A stretch of 64,000 bases of DNA from Dryococelus australis (Eukaryota > Arthropoda > Insecta > Phasmatodea > Phasmatidae): assembly GCA_029891345.1 (NCBI GenBank), contig CM056995.1:218888275-218952274 (forward strand). Direction: 5' to 3'. Under the pieces are notes generated by a model that worked only from the letters and a program-made list of their open reading frames with translations, was not told the DNA's origin and did not search any database. Shown here piece after piece: positions 23,765-33,929 of this stretch; the first letter of the stretch is position 1; every line of letters starts with the position of its first letter. Position numbers and translations under genes: made by a program.

Positions 23765-24120
23765 CTCAATTTTCACTGAAAAATCGTGATTTTTGCTCCA
23801 AAATCAAGTTTTTTTGCTACAAAATAATGATTTGAAATGTAATAAATTAAGCATTATAAAAAAGCAAGCAAATTTACTCCAAAATCAAGCATTCTTATCT
23901 CGAAATAAAGTACATTTACAACTTTTTCAAAAATGCCCGAGCAGGATTTTTGCCACCTTAAAAAACAAGCTACTTTACCCCATAACCAAGCAAATTTCAC
24001 GCTTTTCAAGCAAAATTTTAACGTTTTCTAGAAATGACAATTATGCAAGCAAATTTAGGATAAAATCAAGAAAATTGAAGCAAAAATCAAATGAAAATAT
24101 TAAATATAATTGATAGAATT
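23765..24120. repeat. Degenerate CAAAATCAAGCA-type tandem repeat
   Basis: Irregular units of the type gctccaaaatcaagca recur about ten times between Gypsy element B and the virus-like locus. The plus-strand open frame at 23793-24113 is low-complexity and not a gene. Confidence 0.6.
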
Positions 24121-24157
24121 TATAGATTTTTTCAACAAAAGCACAACACCAATAAGG

Positions 24158-24418
24158 TTATTTAAAGTCTAAAAATAAAGAAAAATCTGAAGAATAGACA
24201 TTACTGATTCCATAATCCCAACCATCACAGCAATCCAAATCATTAACATCATCTTTAAAATTAGAAAATTTATTTGATCTTAGATCATGTTTATCGATTA
24301 TTAAAACAATTTTGAAATGAACAATATCCAATTCTTTATCAATGGGAGTTGCTGTTTTTATAATTTCATATCCAATATCCCAAAGTTGTAAAAAAAAAAA
24401 AACTATAATTAGATCCAT
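24158..24418 (-). pseudogene. Virus-like downstream frame, right copy
   Basis: Open for 86 codons with LWDIGYEIIKTATP, DKELDIVHFK, DLRSNKFSNFKDD and CDGWDYG. Its relative at 1740-1960 (+) has more stops. It lies directly behind the capsid-like frame and may be its C-terminal domain. Unknown function. Confidence 0.4.
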
Positions 24419-24599
24419 TTAACAAATTTAACATTTAAAAATTTATATATAATGTATAAAAAGTGATAACATGAGGAAATTTTAATTAGAAATATTATTA
24501 TTTATTTGATCAAAAATTCTTAACACTTTTAAATGCAACCACTCAACGATGAGTCTAAAAAATTGTATTAAAATATCGAAACAATTTCTTGTTTCTGCA

Positions 24600-25190
24600 A
24601 AATATTTTACACCATCCACTTAAAAAAATTAAAAATTAATATATCTTCAGTGATATTTTTTTCAAATAATCATAAGTTAAAATTCGTTGACTAATTAAAA
24701 CAGCATTACAAACTGTACCTGCCTCAACGGCTTTTTTAAAATCTTCACTAATTTCTATATTTCTTTTATCTTTAACTATTGCTGTTTTTCTACAAAGGTC
24801 TTCGCCCCCAAAATTAATAATAATTGATATCACCATGATAATTTGTAGGTGACTTATAGTAAAGTTCATTATTTCTATATATAGTATCTAAACTTGTTCT
24901 AGAATTTCTAAAGTGATTAAAATCCAGAAACATTTTAAAACAAAGATCAATATTATCTAATTTTTTGTATTTTGCCTCATCTCCAACTTTATTACTTTTC
25001 AGTAGGCGATATTCTTCCAAAACATAAGCATCGTTTGGAAAGAAAAGCCATCACCTATGGGAATATCAATCTCGATTATATTATTGTAAATATTTAAATT
25101 CCCTCTAGTTTGATAAGTTGGGGGGGGGGGGGGGGGAAGTTTATCTCTCAAAACTCTCAATGATTTTATAACTCATTTATAAGTAAAAGA
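24600..25190 (-). pseudogene. Broken virus-like capsid-type gene, right copy
   Basis: Shares with the 258-1500 copy the Tyr-x-Leu-leu-Lys-Ser/Asn-Asn start (25020), the LCFKMFLDFNHFRN helix (24935-24910), a NYHGDINYY strand, GGEDLCRKTAIVKD (about 24810-24770) and EAGTVCNAVLISQRILTYDYLKK (about 24720-24660). The whole central part seen in the left copy at 545-1100 is missing, so this copy is internally deleted as well as frameshifted. A run of C (minus strand; G at 25121-25137) has expanded just upstream. It follows the two HGIPW genes on the same strand. Confidence 0.5.
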
Positions 25191-25409
25191 AAATATATAT
25201 AAGTGATGAGATGAGTAATCATTCATTTCTTATAGGGGGCTAAATGAATGAAAAACTTACAATGAAAAAAAATCTTGTTATTTCATTTAGCTATTTTTAT
25301 ACATATATATTTTGCAAATACATTGTTTCATTTAAGACAAAAAATATATTTATTTGCATATATATGTGTGTGTGTATTCAAAAACAGATCTATTTACACA
25401 ACACAATTA

Positions 25410-26063
25410 TTACTTTTTTACACAAGAGTTGTTATACCGAGAATTACATTTTCTGACAAGATAGTTCCCAATAAAATCTTCATTTGCAAGACAACATCTT
25501 TGTTGATATGCACTTGGATTATAAAAACCACAGGTGGCAAATTCAATTGGAAATTTGAAAGTAGCTATTACGAGTTTCTCAGCAGACACTCCCAACTGCA
25601 GCAGAAAGTGTATTTTTTTAGCACCTCTCACGACAATGATTTGGATCCAACTTTCGCTTACGATTTTGAGAATTGTTTCAATGTTAATCATCTGATGATG
25701 TTCATTACTTGGAAGACTCCAAGGTATGCCGTGTATTTTCTGGTAGAGGTACAAATTTTGCCAAAAATCACCCAAAATGCTTCTATGTGGGTGTGATAAT
25801 GGAACTGGTCCTTGGACATGAGTCATGTAAATACCCTTTTTTGTAGCACATCCTAATTCTAGTGGAATGTTTTCACCAGAATAAACACCAAGTTGAATGT
25901 AGACGACCATCGTTTTATCCAGTTCCAAATCCACTTCATCCATAGATGATATTTTGATGTAGTTAATTTGTGGAATTTCGTTCAAAGTTGTTGTTTGATT
26001 GAATTTTTCTAGAAATTCTGGCGATGACAAATCTTCTATGGTAGCTTCTTTCCAATAGCTCAT
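25410..26063 (-). CDS. HGIPW-signature protein, candidate DnaQ-like fold, copy b
   Basis: Open for 217 codons, the longest unbroken frame of the virus-like locus. In order it shows ENIPLELGCATKKGIY, HVQGPVPL, an IHGIPWS signature (about residue 113), IIVVRGAKKIHFLLQLG, then CGFYNPSAYQQRCCLANEDFI near the C-terminus. From memory of uncharacterised invertebrate proteins with the same order, I suspect a DnaQ/RNase H-like exonuclease fold. The strand where a first catalytic Asp would lie reads Val-Val-Tyr, so it may be inactive or structural. The tail CC plus later Cys/His could bind zinc. The start was chosen at the first Met of the frame (26061-26063). Copy a, upstream on the same strand, is shorter and broken. 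Confidence 0.55.
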   Translation of the reverse strand: MSYWKEATIEDLSSPEFLEKFNQTTTLNEIPQINYIKISSMDEVDLELDKTMVVYIQLGVYSGENIPLELGCATKKGIYMTHVQGPVPLSHPHRSILGDFWQNLYLYQKIHGIPWSLPSNEHHQMINIETILKIVSESWIQIIVVRGAKKIHFLLQLGVSAEKLVIATFKFPIEFATCGFYNPSAYQQRCCLANEDFIGNYLVRKCNSRYNNSCVKK

Positions 26064-26279
26064 CTCGTCATAGTCCTTTGTACACTCCTGTGGGGATTGC
26101 GTTTGTTCAATGCCCAGTTCGATACAAAATGAGTTTTTGTGTTTGCCTTATATATACACACTTGTTTATGCACAGTAAAAAAAATTATTTATTGTAATCT
26201 TCCATTGCCCTTTTCACATCTTTACTAGTTAGATCCCAAATCAACCAAACTATTGGTAGGGCACAGGCCCAAGACATTT

Positions 26280-26665
26280 TTTTTTAGAATGGCATTGGCA
26301 AATTTTTCCAAGTCCATTTGAAACGTTCATGTGGCAAATTATTTTCTTCCTGGGTACTATCATTTTTTTCGTAATTATCTAACCTGCTCTTCATTTACTA
26401 CAATTATGAGTTTAATCCAGGCTTCCTTCAAAATTGAACAAACTGTTTTGAGTTTGACGTTTTTCTCGTTAATTTTCCAGGGTATTCCATGCTCTTTCAT
26501 GTACAAATTACGATGTTGTTCAAGATCATTAGACATACTCTTTAACAAATGTATGTATGGAACAGGTCTAGATATATACAAAATGTTTGGCCCTTGTGTA
26601 GCATATCCAAACTCCAATGGATATTTTTTTTCTCATGATATCTGCCAAATTTAAAATCAACAACT
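26280..26665 (-). pseudogene. HGIPW-signature protein, copy a (broken)
   Basis: The minus strand begins in one frame with VVDFKFGRYHEKK, then shifts at an A-run near 26630 to LEFGYATQGPNILY, SRPVPYIH, EHGIPWKI and EAWIKLIIVVNEEQV, then meets a stop at about 26375. It is clearly paralogous to 25410-26063. Unlike copy b it keeps an Asp in the first strand (VVDFKF). The C-terminal Cys-rich part is not recognised. Two adjacent paralogues suggest an old tandem duplication inside the virus-like element. Confidence 0.55.
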
Positions 26666-26675
26666 AAAACAGAAG

Positions 26676-27095
26676 TTAGATTAATATTTTGCAACACTTG
26701 CTTTTTTCTTCTAGCCTTTTTCTACTCAGAGTATGTTTTTTGACCTCTTCACTAGAGTCGCTTGAAGACCCTGAACACCCCTCACTACTGTTGGTACTAC
26801 TTTGTATTTTCCTTTTTAAAATAATTTTTTGTGCTTCCTTTATATCAATGTCTTGTTCTTCTTTTATATCAAACTTTTTCTCTTCTTTTATATAAGACTT
26901 TTGTTTTCTCTTCATCAGTCGAATGTACCTTTCCTTCTTCGTCACCAGTGTCAACATCAGTATTCCATCTTGAACGCTGTACATGTTGTTGATAATGTCT
27001 CCAGTAGTCTCTCGAAGAGGATTGTATGGGTTCATCTTAAAGTTTACCATTAAAAGGTTGTAGTTGATGCTCTTTAGGATCAGCTCCATGTTCAT
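26676..27095 (-). CDS. Charged, serine-rich protein of the virus-like locus
   Basis: 139-codon frame. The N-terminal half resembles a small folded domain (NPLRETTGDIINNMYS). The C-terminal half is a Lys/Glu-rich repeat (KEEKKFDIKEEQDIDIKE) followed by a serine-acidic patch and a basic tail. It ends immediately before copy a of the HGIPW gene, in a different frame, and could be its N-terminal extension. No function is recognised. A nuclear or DNA-binding linker role is possible. Confidence 0.35.
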   Translation of the reverse strand: MNMELILKSINYNLLMVNFKMNPYNPLRETTGDIINNMYSVQDGILMLTLVTKKERYIRLMKRKQKSYIKEEKKFDIKEEQDIDIKEAQKIILKRKIQSSTNSSEGCSGSSSDSSEEVKKHTLSRKRLEEKSKCCKILI

Positions 27096-27300
27096 TAAAC
27101 ATCTTGTTGAAATAATAACTCATTGCTGGAAATAGTCAAGGTAGTTATCACTTGGAAACTACACATTCATTGCAATAGTCATTGCAACTGCACGAATGAC
27201 TGCTCTGTGATTTCCGATGCCTATATAGATATGACAGTACGAAAAAAAAAAACAAGTTTTTTATAAGACAAAAAACCAACTTTATCATGTATGGAATTAC

Positions 27301-27302
27301 TA

Positions 27303-27364
<62 letters not shown>
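27301..27364. repeat. (AT)n microsatellite
   Basis: Pure AT dinucleotide run with one interruption near 27309. Frames across it are artefacts. Confidence 0.97.
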
Positions 27365-27367
<3 letters not shown>

Positions 27368-27559
27368 CCATTTCTAAAACTCGAGTTTGCCAAAGAGCTC
27401 GTGACATCGCCAAAAACAATTTTAATATTTTCAGCATTATACACATTATGTAGTACTTTGTTCTTATTGCAACACATTGAAGATTCCGATGGAATGTTTT
27501 TATGGGCAATTGAATGTTTATTGCATTAGTTTCGTAATAAACAGGAAAAAATAACATCG

Positions 27560-27733
27560 ATGTATATTTTAAACATAATTAAAGACCAATACGTACGTCA
27601 TCCAAACGACATGAAAAAAAATATCTCTATGGTGATTGACGTTCTCAACAAGTGGTCGGCTTTCGTTGTGACCATACCCGAATATGGCGAAACTTTAATG
27701 ACTCCCGAAATGCATAGGGGTGGACAGGTTTGA
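27560..27733 (+). CDS. Short frame at the start of the plus-strand viral block
   Basis: 57-codon frame from the ATG at 27560 to a TGA at 27731, containing DMKKNISMVIDVL and FVVTIPEYGETLMTPEMHR. It reads as real protein rather than low complexity and begins the plus-strand gene block. It is either a small gene or the first surviving piece of the primase-helicase. Unknown function. The 27740-28350 interval after it has only short frames. Confidence 0.3.
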   Translation: MYILNIIKDQYVRHPNDMKKNISMVIDVLNKWSAFVVTIPEYGETLMTPEMHRGGQV

Positions 27734-28369
27734 AATCGGCTTTGATGTGGATATGTTTGCATTTAATGTTGGCCGGCAAAAATAATAACAATAGAAATGA
27801 TAATTAGGCCAATCTTTATTAGAGTTTATTCAAAAAATAGGATTTTTTTTCCTGTGTTCCATGTATACAGAAATAAAAAATAAGTGCTTAAAATACTCAC
27901 GGAAAATAACTACCCACTAAATTATATAATGGTATTAATTCACTCGAGCATCGTAGATGAGAAAAATATTTCACAGATATATAACAACCCCGTGGTTATA
28001 GTTTTGCTAATGCTCGAGTATCAGGAGTTGATAATATGAATATTGGGCCGAGAGGAAAAACATAAAACACTTATTTTGGTAAACTAAAGCACTTGGTGGT
28101 GGGTAATTGAAAGCAACAATGATGAGGTTGGCTAGGGGGATGGTAGGAATGGTGAATTTGGTAAAAGTAAGCAACATTCGACAAATGAGAAACTGGACAA
28201 ATTTATCAAAATATACAAAGATGTTTTTTCACACAATTAATATTTACATTTCATTCGTGAAAATTTCGTTTAAATAAACATGCCTGGATTTTTTGCTATG
28301 ATGGACAAAATCAACCTCATATAAATATGTAAAAAGTTATTTACAAATTTCAATCAGAAATGATCGGTT

Positions 28370-29200
28370 ACGATTTACAAGGATAAATGTATGAAAAAAG
28401 ACTAGGGCTATTTTTTTTGGCATGATAATGCGAAAAGACTATTTTCGAAAAAAGAACTTCGAGAAGAATCACTGATGCGATTAGTACTTGAAATACACAA
28501 ACAAAACTATGAGAATTAGCAACAAATGACCCAAGATAATAGAGAACATTTATCATTGCTCGAATTGTGTTATTTTGAAAAAGGTTCTTTTCTCAGCTGC
28601 TTCAAACATGTCAATACAATATGCTTATATGATGAAAATTCTAATTACGAATGGATTTGCAATAAATTAAAAAATCTCCTTTTTTCTTTAGGACATTGTT
28701 GTTTAATTTCCTCCCTCACCTTTTGTAAAATAAAATACAATTTTTAAAAAGGTATTTTTTACCAGCATAACATTGTATATAAGGCGAAAAATAAATTGTT
28801 TTCTCCCAGTCAAACACAAGTCTATTTTTTTTGGACGAGACCAACGAATACTTATGGAATAATCTCAACTATTTGTATTCTGCATTTATGGCATGAGAAT
28901 ACGGCCCAAATTATTTTCCTCGCTTCGATCAACATTTATGTCTTGTACTTGTTTGTAAGTATTCTGATATACGTCTTATTTCGCGAAAAGGATTATTAAC
29001 TCGAGGGAAATGGACTAGGAGCAGGAACATTTTGGGAAAATTATCAAATGCATTGAGGAAATTAACCGAGTAACTGTCGATACGAATCTGGATCGCATAA
29101 TAATGAAACTCATCAGCCAGTATACAGCAAATGAGATCGAAACAAAATCATCCCAATTGTCGGATCCAGTGAACTCGGTAAAATCACACTGCAGGAAATT
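28370..29200 (+). pseudogene. Decayed frames before the primase motif
   Basis: Protein-like pieces in changing frames include DLQG near 28375, EKRTSRRIT near 28450, the 28526-28747 frame (CYFEKGSFLSCFKHV, NYEWICNKLKNLLF), and 29025-29130 (IIKCIEEINRVTVDTNLDRI). They point the same way as the primase-helicase downstream and probably represent its N-terminal region. Stops and shifts every 50-200 bases show advanced decay. Confidence 0.35.
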
Positions 29201-30370
29201 TTGCCCTTTGGTTACAATCTTATGTTAAAGTGTATATTTGCTCATTGTTTGAAAAAAAAAAAAAAAAAAAAACAATGTGGAGCAGAGTACAATTTTGGGC
29301 TTGTTGCACAAAAAAATAGTTTGGCTTACCAACAAATAGTCTTGGACTTTGACATCGACAAGGAACACAATTTAGACTCATATAAAGAGAACCTCATTTG
29401 GCACGATTGTGTGTTTAAGTTTGTCGAGAATGTTAATGCAGTCACGTTTCTATTTTACGTCTAGGGGATTGTCTGGTGACACATTGGCCCGAAAATGCCA
29501 ACTTTCACCTAATTCTACACATAGTGAAGGATTTTTTTAAATGTACATGTATTTCTTGCCATCTTTCTCACATCTACTCGTGATCAAACCAGGAATTGGC
29601 ATTAAAGTGTGTGTTAGACAATCCAGCACAGAGTTCCTTGCCCACTATCCGTGATCACATTCCTGAATGGCAGAGCACGTGTGATAATTTCAAAAAATAG
29701 GTCCCATCAATATATGGACTCTAAAGGATGAGCTCGTGTCTTTTGTTCCCTTTAATGATCCCTTCAAGGAGGCGAAGCCATTGTAGTTTCCACAACTTGC
29801 AATTCATAGTGAGAAATTTTTTCTTTAAAACTCGATCGGACCGATGAATATGTCAGATGTTATACGTTCATTGATCAGGTAATCAGGCATACGCGAAATG
29901 ATGAATCGATAGTGCCAAATGACTGCAGGTGCAAATGGGAAGCAAAGTTGGTGGTTATTGCGAGGAAGGTTAGGTAAAGTCATTCATGGGATCAACTGAG
30001 CACCGGTTTGGATTTGAATATATCACTATGTATTTTGTTGTTTATTTGATGGAGAAATTACTCACAAAATTGAATCTAAATGGAAGTGACGATGAGAGTG
30101 TAATTACCCACATGTATGAATTGTATAGTCAGCATGATCGAGACAAATTTTCAGCTTGAGAACAACCAGTTGAAGAATGCTTTGTTTAACATGGAAAAAT
30201 TGGACATTTCATACGACGTCATCTTTTCTGAGTACGCATTGGGAAGTGCCAAACATCAGGTTCCTTTTTATGTCTGTGAAGCTCACCGCTTTAGTGGAAA
30301 TCAATTGTATGTAATTGATTGTTTCGAGGAGGCGATACAACAATCCGACATTGACTTTGATCATTAAAAG
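29201..30370 (+). pseudogene. Primase-like region of a viral primase-helicase
   Basis: The frame 29201-29464 carries IVLDFDID at 29336-29359. A hydrophobic strand with Asp-x-Asp is the catalytic motif I of archaeo-eukaryotic primases. In the next frame THWPENANFHLILHI (about 29480-29518) matches the following His-containing strand of that fold. A later piece, 30116-30367, includes ISYDVIFSEYALGSAKH and YVIDCFEEAIQQ. Such primases make primers in NCLDV-type and related viruses, often fused to an SF3 helicase, and one is found about 3.1 kb downstream on the same strand. A long A-run at 29251-29270 and several stops break it. The call rests on motif order; alternatives are few but a search is needed for proof. 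Confidence 0.5.
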
Positions 30371-30733
30371 GAATATTTTATGCTTGCACTCATAGGTGGC
30401 TTATTGGCTGAATATTCAAACTATTTTTACATGGCCTATGCTTTCTAGACATGTTATTGCAAAGCAAATAATATCGAAATTAGAATCATAAACATCATTG
30501 TTGAAGTAAATTAATGGCGGTACAAGTAGATTTTGGGTAAGACACGACGGTGATGGCAAGATCAGCATAAACAAAAATGTTCTAAAAATGGATCGAAACA
30601 AAGTAGAGACAAAGAATATGACTATGAATGTGAATACAATGCAGATGAAGACTATCCTCCTCAAAAAGGGTTAAGTGAATCTGCATCATTGGATATGTTT
30701 AAAGAAAATTACAACTAGTTCATCTTTGTTTTA

Positions 30734-31565
30734 ATGGAGATGGTAAATCACAAATATGTGACGGGCATGTTGTCATTGCTTGTTTGCTATGTCGACAGTA
30801 AAAATTTAATAAAGTTGATCAGATGTGTGTTCAAGTTTTTCAACCCGAACTGGTACGCAAAGTTCATCTTGAGTGGTTGGTGCACCCACGTAAATGTAAT
30901 CAATTACTTGTACGTGGGATTCTACAAGACCAACGTTCTTTACTTTTTGCTTTTGTCTTTATGTGAAGGACCTCTTGTCTGGACAAAACCTGTTCAACAT
31001 GTACAAATACACCATCTTTAGTGAATCCAATGGTCGATACGGAGGTGGTGATAATGGGGATTCGTCCTCAAATAAGAAAAAGAAATTGTCATCAGTGAAA
31101 GTTTGTAAGGCGACTAATTTCTTCCCTTTGGACATTTGCTTGACGAGGCGATGTGTCAACTAGGTGTTGTTGTTTGGCAATGGAAATTTTTTGATTATTT
31201 GCAAAAGCAAGTTGTCCTTTAGTCTCGAAATACAAGACTACAAGGCGGTTCTCGACCATCTAGGCTACCAAGTCTTTCGCGATGGGTATGTGTTTAACCC
31301 ATTACTAAATGTATTTGAAACATCTTCGCCTTCCATGACATGTCTGGTGGCTATCAAGTACCATTACAACATTCTAAAACCAATAATCACCCTGGTCCAT
31401 TTCCCTCGCATACAAGACCTGTGTTTCGACATGTGGTTGCAATACAACAAGTTGATGGTAATGTTACACTGCCCGATATTCTCAAACTTAGTGACTAAGC
31501 AGTATGCATTAATCGAACCTGATATCAAACCCCTCGACTACATCAATGAAAATTTTGTGGCATAA
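30734..31565 (+). pseudogene. Middle region of the viral primase-helicase
   Basis: Frames 30734-31021, 30963-31163 and 31164-31565 continue the same strand. The pieces DLLSGQNLFNMYKYTIFSE and then a Gly-Asp-Asn-rich linker with a Lys run are followed by LFGNGNFLIICK, DYKAVLDHLGYQVFRDG and EPDIKPLDYINENF. The last 133-codon frame is the best preserved part. I infer the linker domain between primase and helicase; no catalytic motif lies here. Confidence 0.35.
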
Positions 31566-31789
31566 GAAACAAAAGTGGGGTTGGTGGTAGAGAAGAAGAC
31601 TCATATGATGAACATGATCATGGTGTAGAAACAGATGATGATGATGAAAGAACGACCACACCATTCAACACTTCACAATCTATGAATTCTTTTTATGTGA
31701 TGATCAAGAACTTTTTGCATGTAAAGCAAAAACAACTCATTGCCTAGGATAATGCCAAACAAACTTAAAAAATTGCAGCTATAGCTTCC

Positions 31790-32570
31790 TTGTCGATAGA
31801 TGCTCATTGTCACAGCCAGATCATCCCGAGTCCGGTTTTTGAATATTACCATTGTCAAGTTAAATGTCCACAATGGGTGATGGAAACCGAGCCACTCAAT
31901 GAGGATAATTTAGTATTTGTGGTGCAAAACATAAAGTTTGGAGATAAAGGACAGGTCAAATCGCCCATCGAGCTAACCAAGTTCGAGGAAGTATTCGTAT
32001 GTAATGCGTTCGTCATATTTTCATGGTTATTGCGTATCAGGTTTCACAATTCCTATGCATATGGACTTGTTTTTTCGATATTTACATGAAAATTGCTTCG
32101 AAATTTACAATGACATAAAACAACTTGCTATCAAACATGTTGACCAACCCATGTACATGAATCATGTAAAGGTCCTTGCTAATTTACTGCGATCATTTTG
32201 TGAAAATTGAGTTCACATTCCTGTTCACATTGAGCCAAAGATTGAGTGGTGCCATCTCAAATAACTATACAATTGGTACAAACACTTGAACGTCTACCAA
32301 AGAGAGTACCAAACCACATCTGAAGAAGACTTGTTACTCATCAAATTCTTGGATCACATGTATATTGAATTTACATCCATGATTTTGTATGGCCAATTCA
32401 AAATGTATTTGATAGTTACTCTAATGAAGTTTATATCATCTTTAAATTTTCGATGTAATCATTTGCGGAATTCCCTGGTATTTTATGGTAAAACTGGTGT
32501 GGGAAAAAACATACTTTCAGATATTTTTTTGAAGCCACACAAAATGGGATTACGAGCCATCTCGTATTGA
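31790..32570 (+). pseudogene. SF3-type helicase region of the viral primase-helicase
   Basis: Frames 31790-32089, 32004-32210 and 32286-32570 chain by shifts. The first has HCQVKCPQW and a Glu-rich strand. The last has a helix (LIKFLDHMYIEF), then NSLVFYGKTGVGKN at 32472-32510. GKTGVGK preceded by a hydrophobic strand is a Walker A loop of the SF3/D5 style. The final residue is Asn where Ser/Thr normally coordinates magnesium. The arrangement primase then SF3 helicase on one strand within about 3.3 kb matches the D5 type of replicative proteins. A Walker B was not securely found in 32570-32880, which is badly broken. Confidence 0.55.
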
Positions 32571-32886
32571 ATTTGGCCAAGATCTAACACAATGATCACG
32601 ATCCCCTATCAGTTGCCCTGAGTTACATCATGTGTGTATGCATGCCGACTGCTTAAAAGTGTTCTGTAACACAGGATGTATGCCCACAAGGTCCATGTAC
32701 TCAAACAGGTCGTTCGAATTACAGATAACTGCTAAACCTATTAATATCAGCAGACAATGCTTTCGTTCATGGACATGTCCATGATGGGTAGATTACTTCC
32801 AATTATAAGTTTCGAATATGTTCAGTTCCCAATAACCTGCTAGTCTATCGCTTGCTTGTCAATGCAGAACTTGGAATCACAGCAAA

Positions 32887-33200
32887 ATGACTCCTCTGTT
32901 GGGCGGCATATTATTGAATCGACGTGTACTGGAATTTACACCTAGACAAAATATTTTGGGAATTCACCTTCTCAATAAGATGTTACCCCTCAAAATTTTT
33001 TTACAAAACAAACAGGCCAGTTTCCATGACCAAGCCCTTATGTGTCGATGCAAAATATCAAGAATGCATGCTGAATTCACACATCACTTCGAAATTCTTT
33101 TCGACGGTAAAGGTACGTGTGGCCAACAAAAATTTGTCGGAAAGGTGACTAAAGGAATTTATGCAAATGTTTTATGAAAATAATAAAAGTTTGTTTTCTG
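32887..33200 (+). pseudogene. C-terminal piece of the primase-helicase
   Basis: Two plus-strand frames overlap here. The one from 32924 reads IFWEFTFSIRCYPSKFFYKTNRPVS-like sequence, then VKVRVANKNLSER, and continues after a TGA into LKEFMQMFYENNKSLF. The aromatic strand plus terminal helix looks like a real C-terminus. The other frame is probably its shadow. After 33200 only AT-rich spacer (33200-33930) follows. Confidence 0.3.
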
Positions 33201-33929
33201 AAACAAAAATTTAATGACTTTTACCAGGAAGTTTGCAACGAATTAGACAAACATTTCGATAAATGTGATAGAACCCAAACATATTATTGTCTCTTCAAAA
33301 AATGTTATGCTTAAAAAAAAATTAAAAATAATTATTTGATTTCATAATATTCCAATTCCTGTATATTCTTGCCAATGAGTGGCTACTTATTGGCAGAACT
33401 CTGTTCGCATATGCACACACACATTTATTTGTCGGCCTGTTACCAAGCAATGTAAATAATGTACATGTGTTTTATCACCTTAATCAGGCTTTCATAATAT
33501 ATTTTTTTTATATTTCAAAACTCAAACCAAAGATAGACAAAGATCGATTCAAGCTTAATGTACCAATATATCTAGATTATTAATACCAACAATATTTGTA
33601 GATGTGGATGACCAATACCATTATCTGGTACAATTACCATAATCAAAATGATAGCAAGCATACAAAGATCTAGTTAACCTTAACATACTGATACACCTAG
33701 AATTTTTTGGACACAACGACCTTTGCAGAGTCAGATAATGTGTCCAGTATGGTACAAGTACCATCATAATGGTAAACAGGTGTATGAAGCAATATGTTCT
33801 CCAGCTAGTATCTTTTCTTAAAAATATTATAAATAAAGAGTTGTTTTAGTTATATATTTGCGAGGAATACAAATAATGCAATTGTTCTCATTACCTGAAG
33901 CATTAGTTAATATAAAGCAATATTTGTTA

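Noticed and set aside
27287..27557. Tyr-Ile repeat proteins on both strands
   Set aside because: Translations of the (AT)n microsatellite.
29140..29200. IVGSSELGKITL, resembling a Walker A loop upstream of the primase motif
   Set aside because: It lacks the Gly-x4-Gly-Lys-Ser/Thr spacing context, sits in a heavily broken stretch and is in a different place from the convincing loop at 32487.
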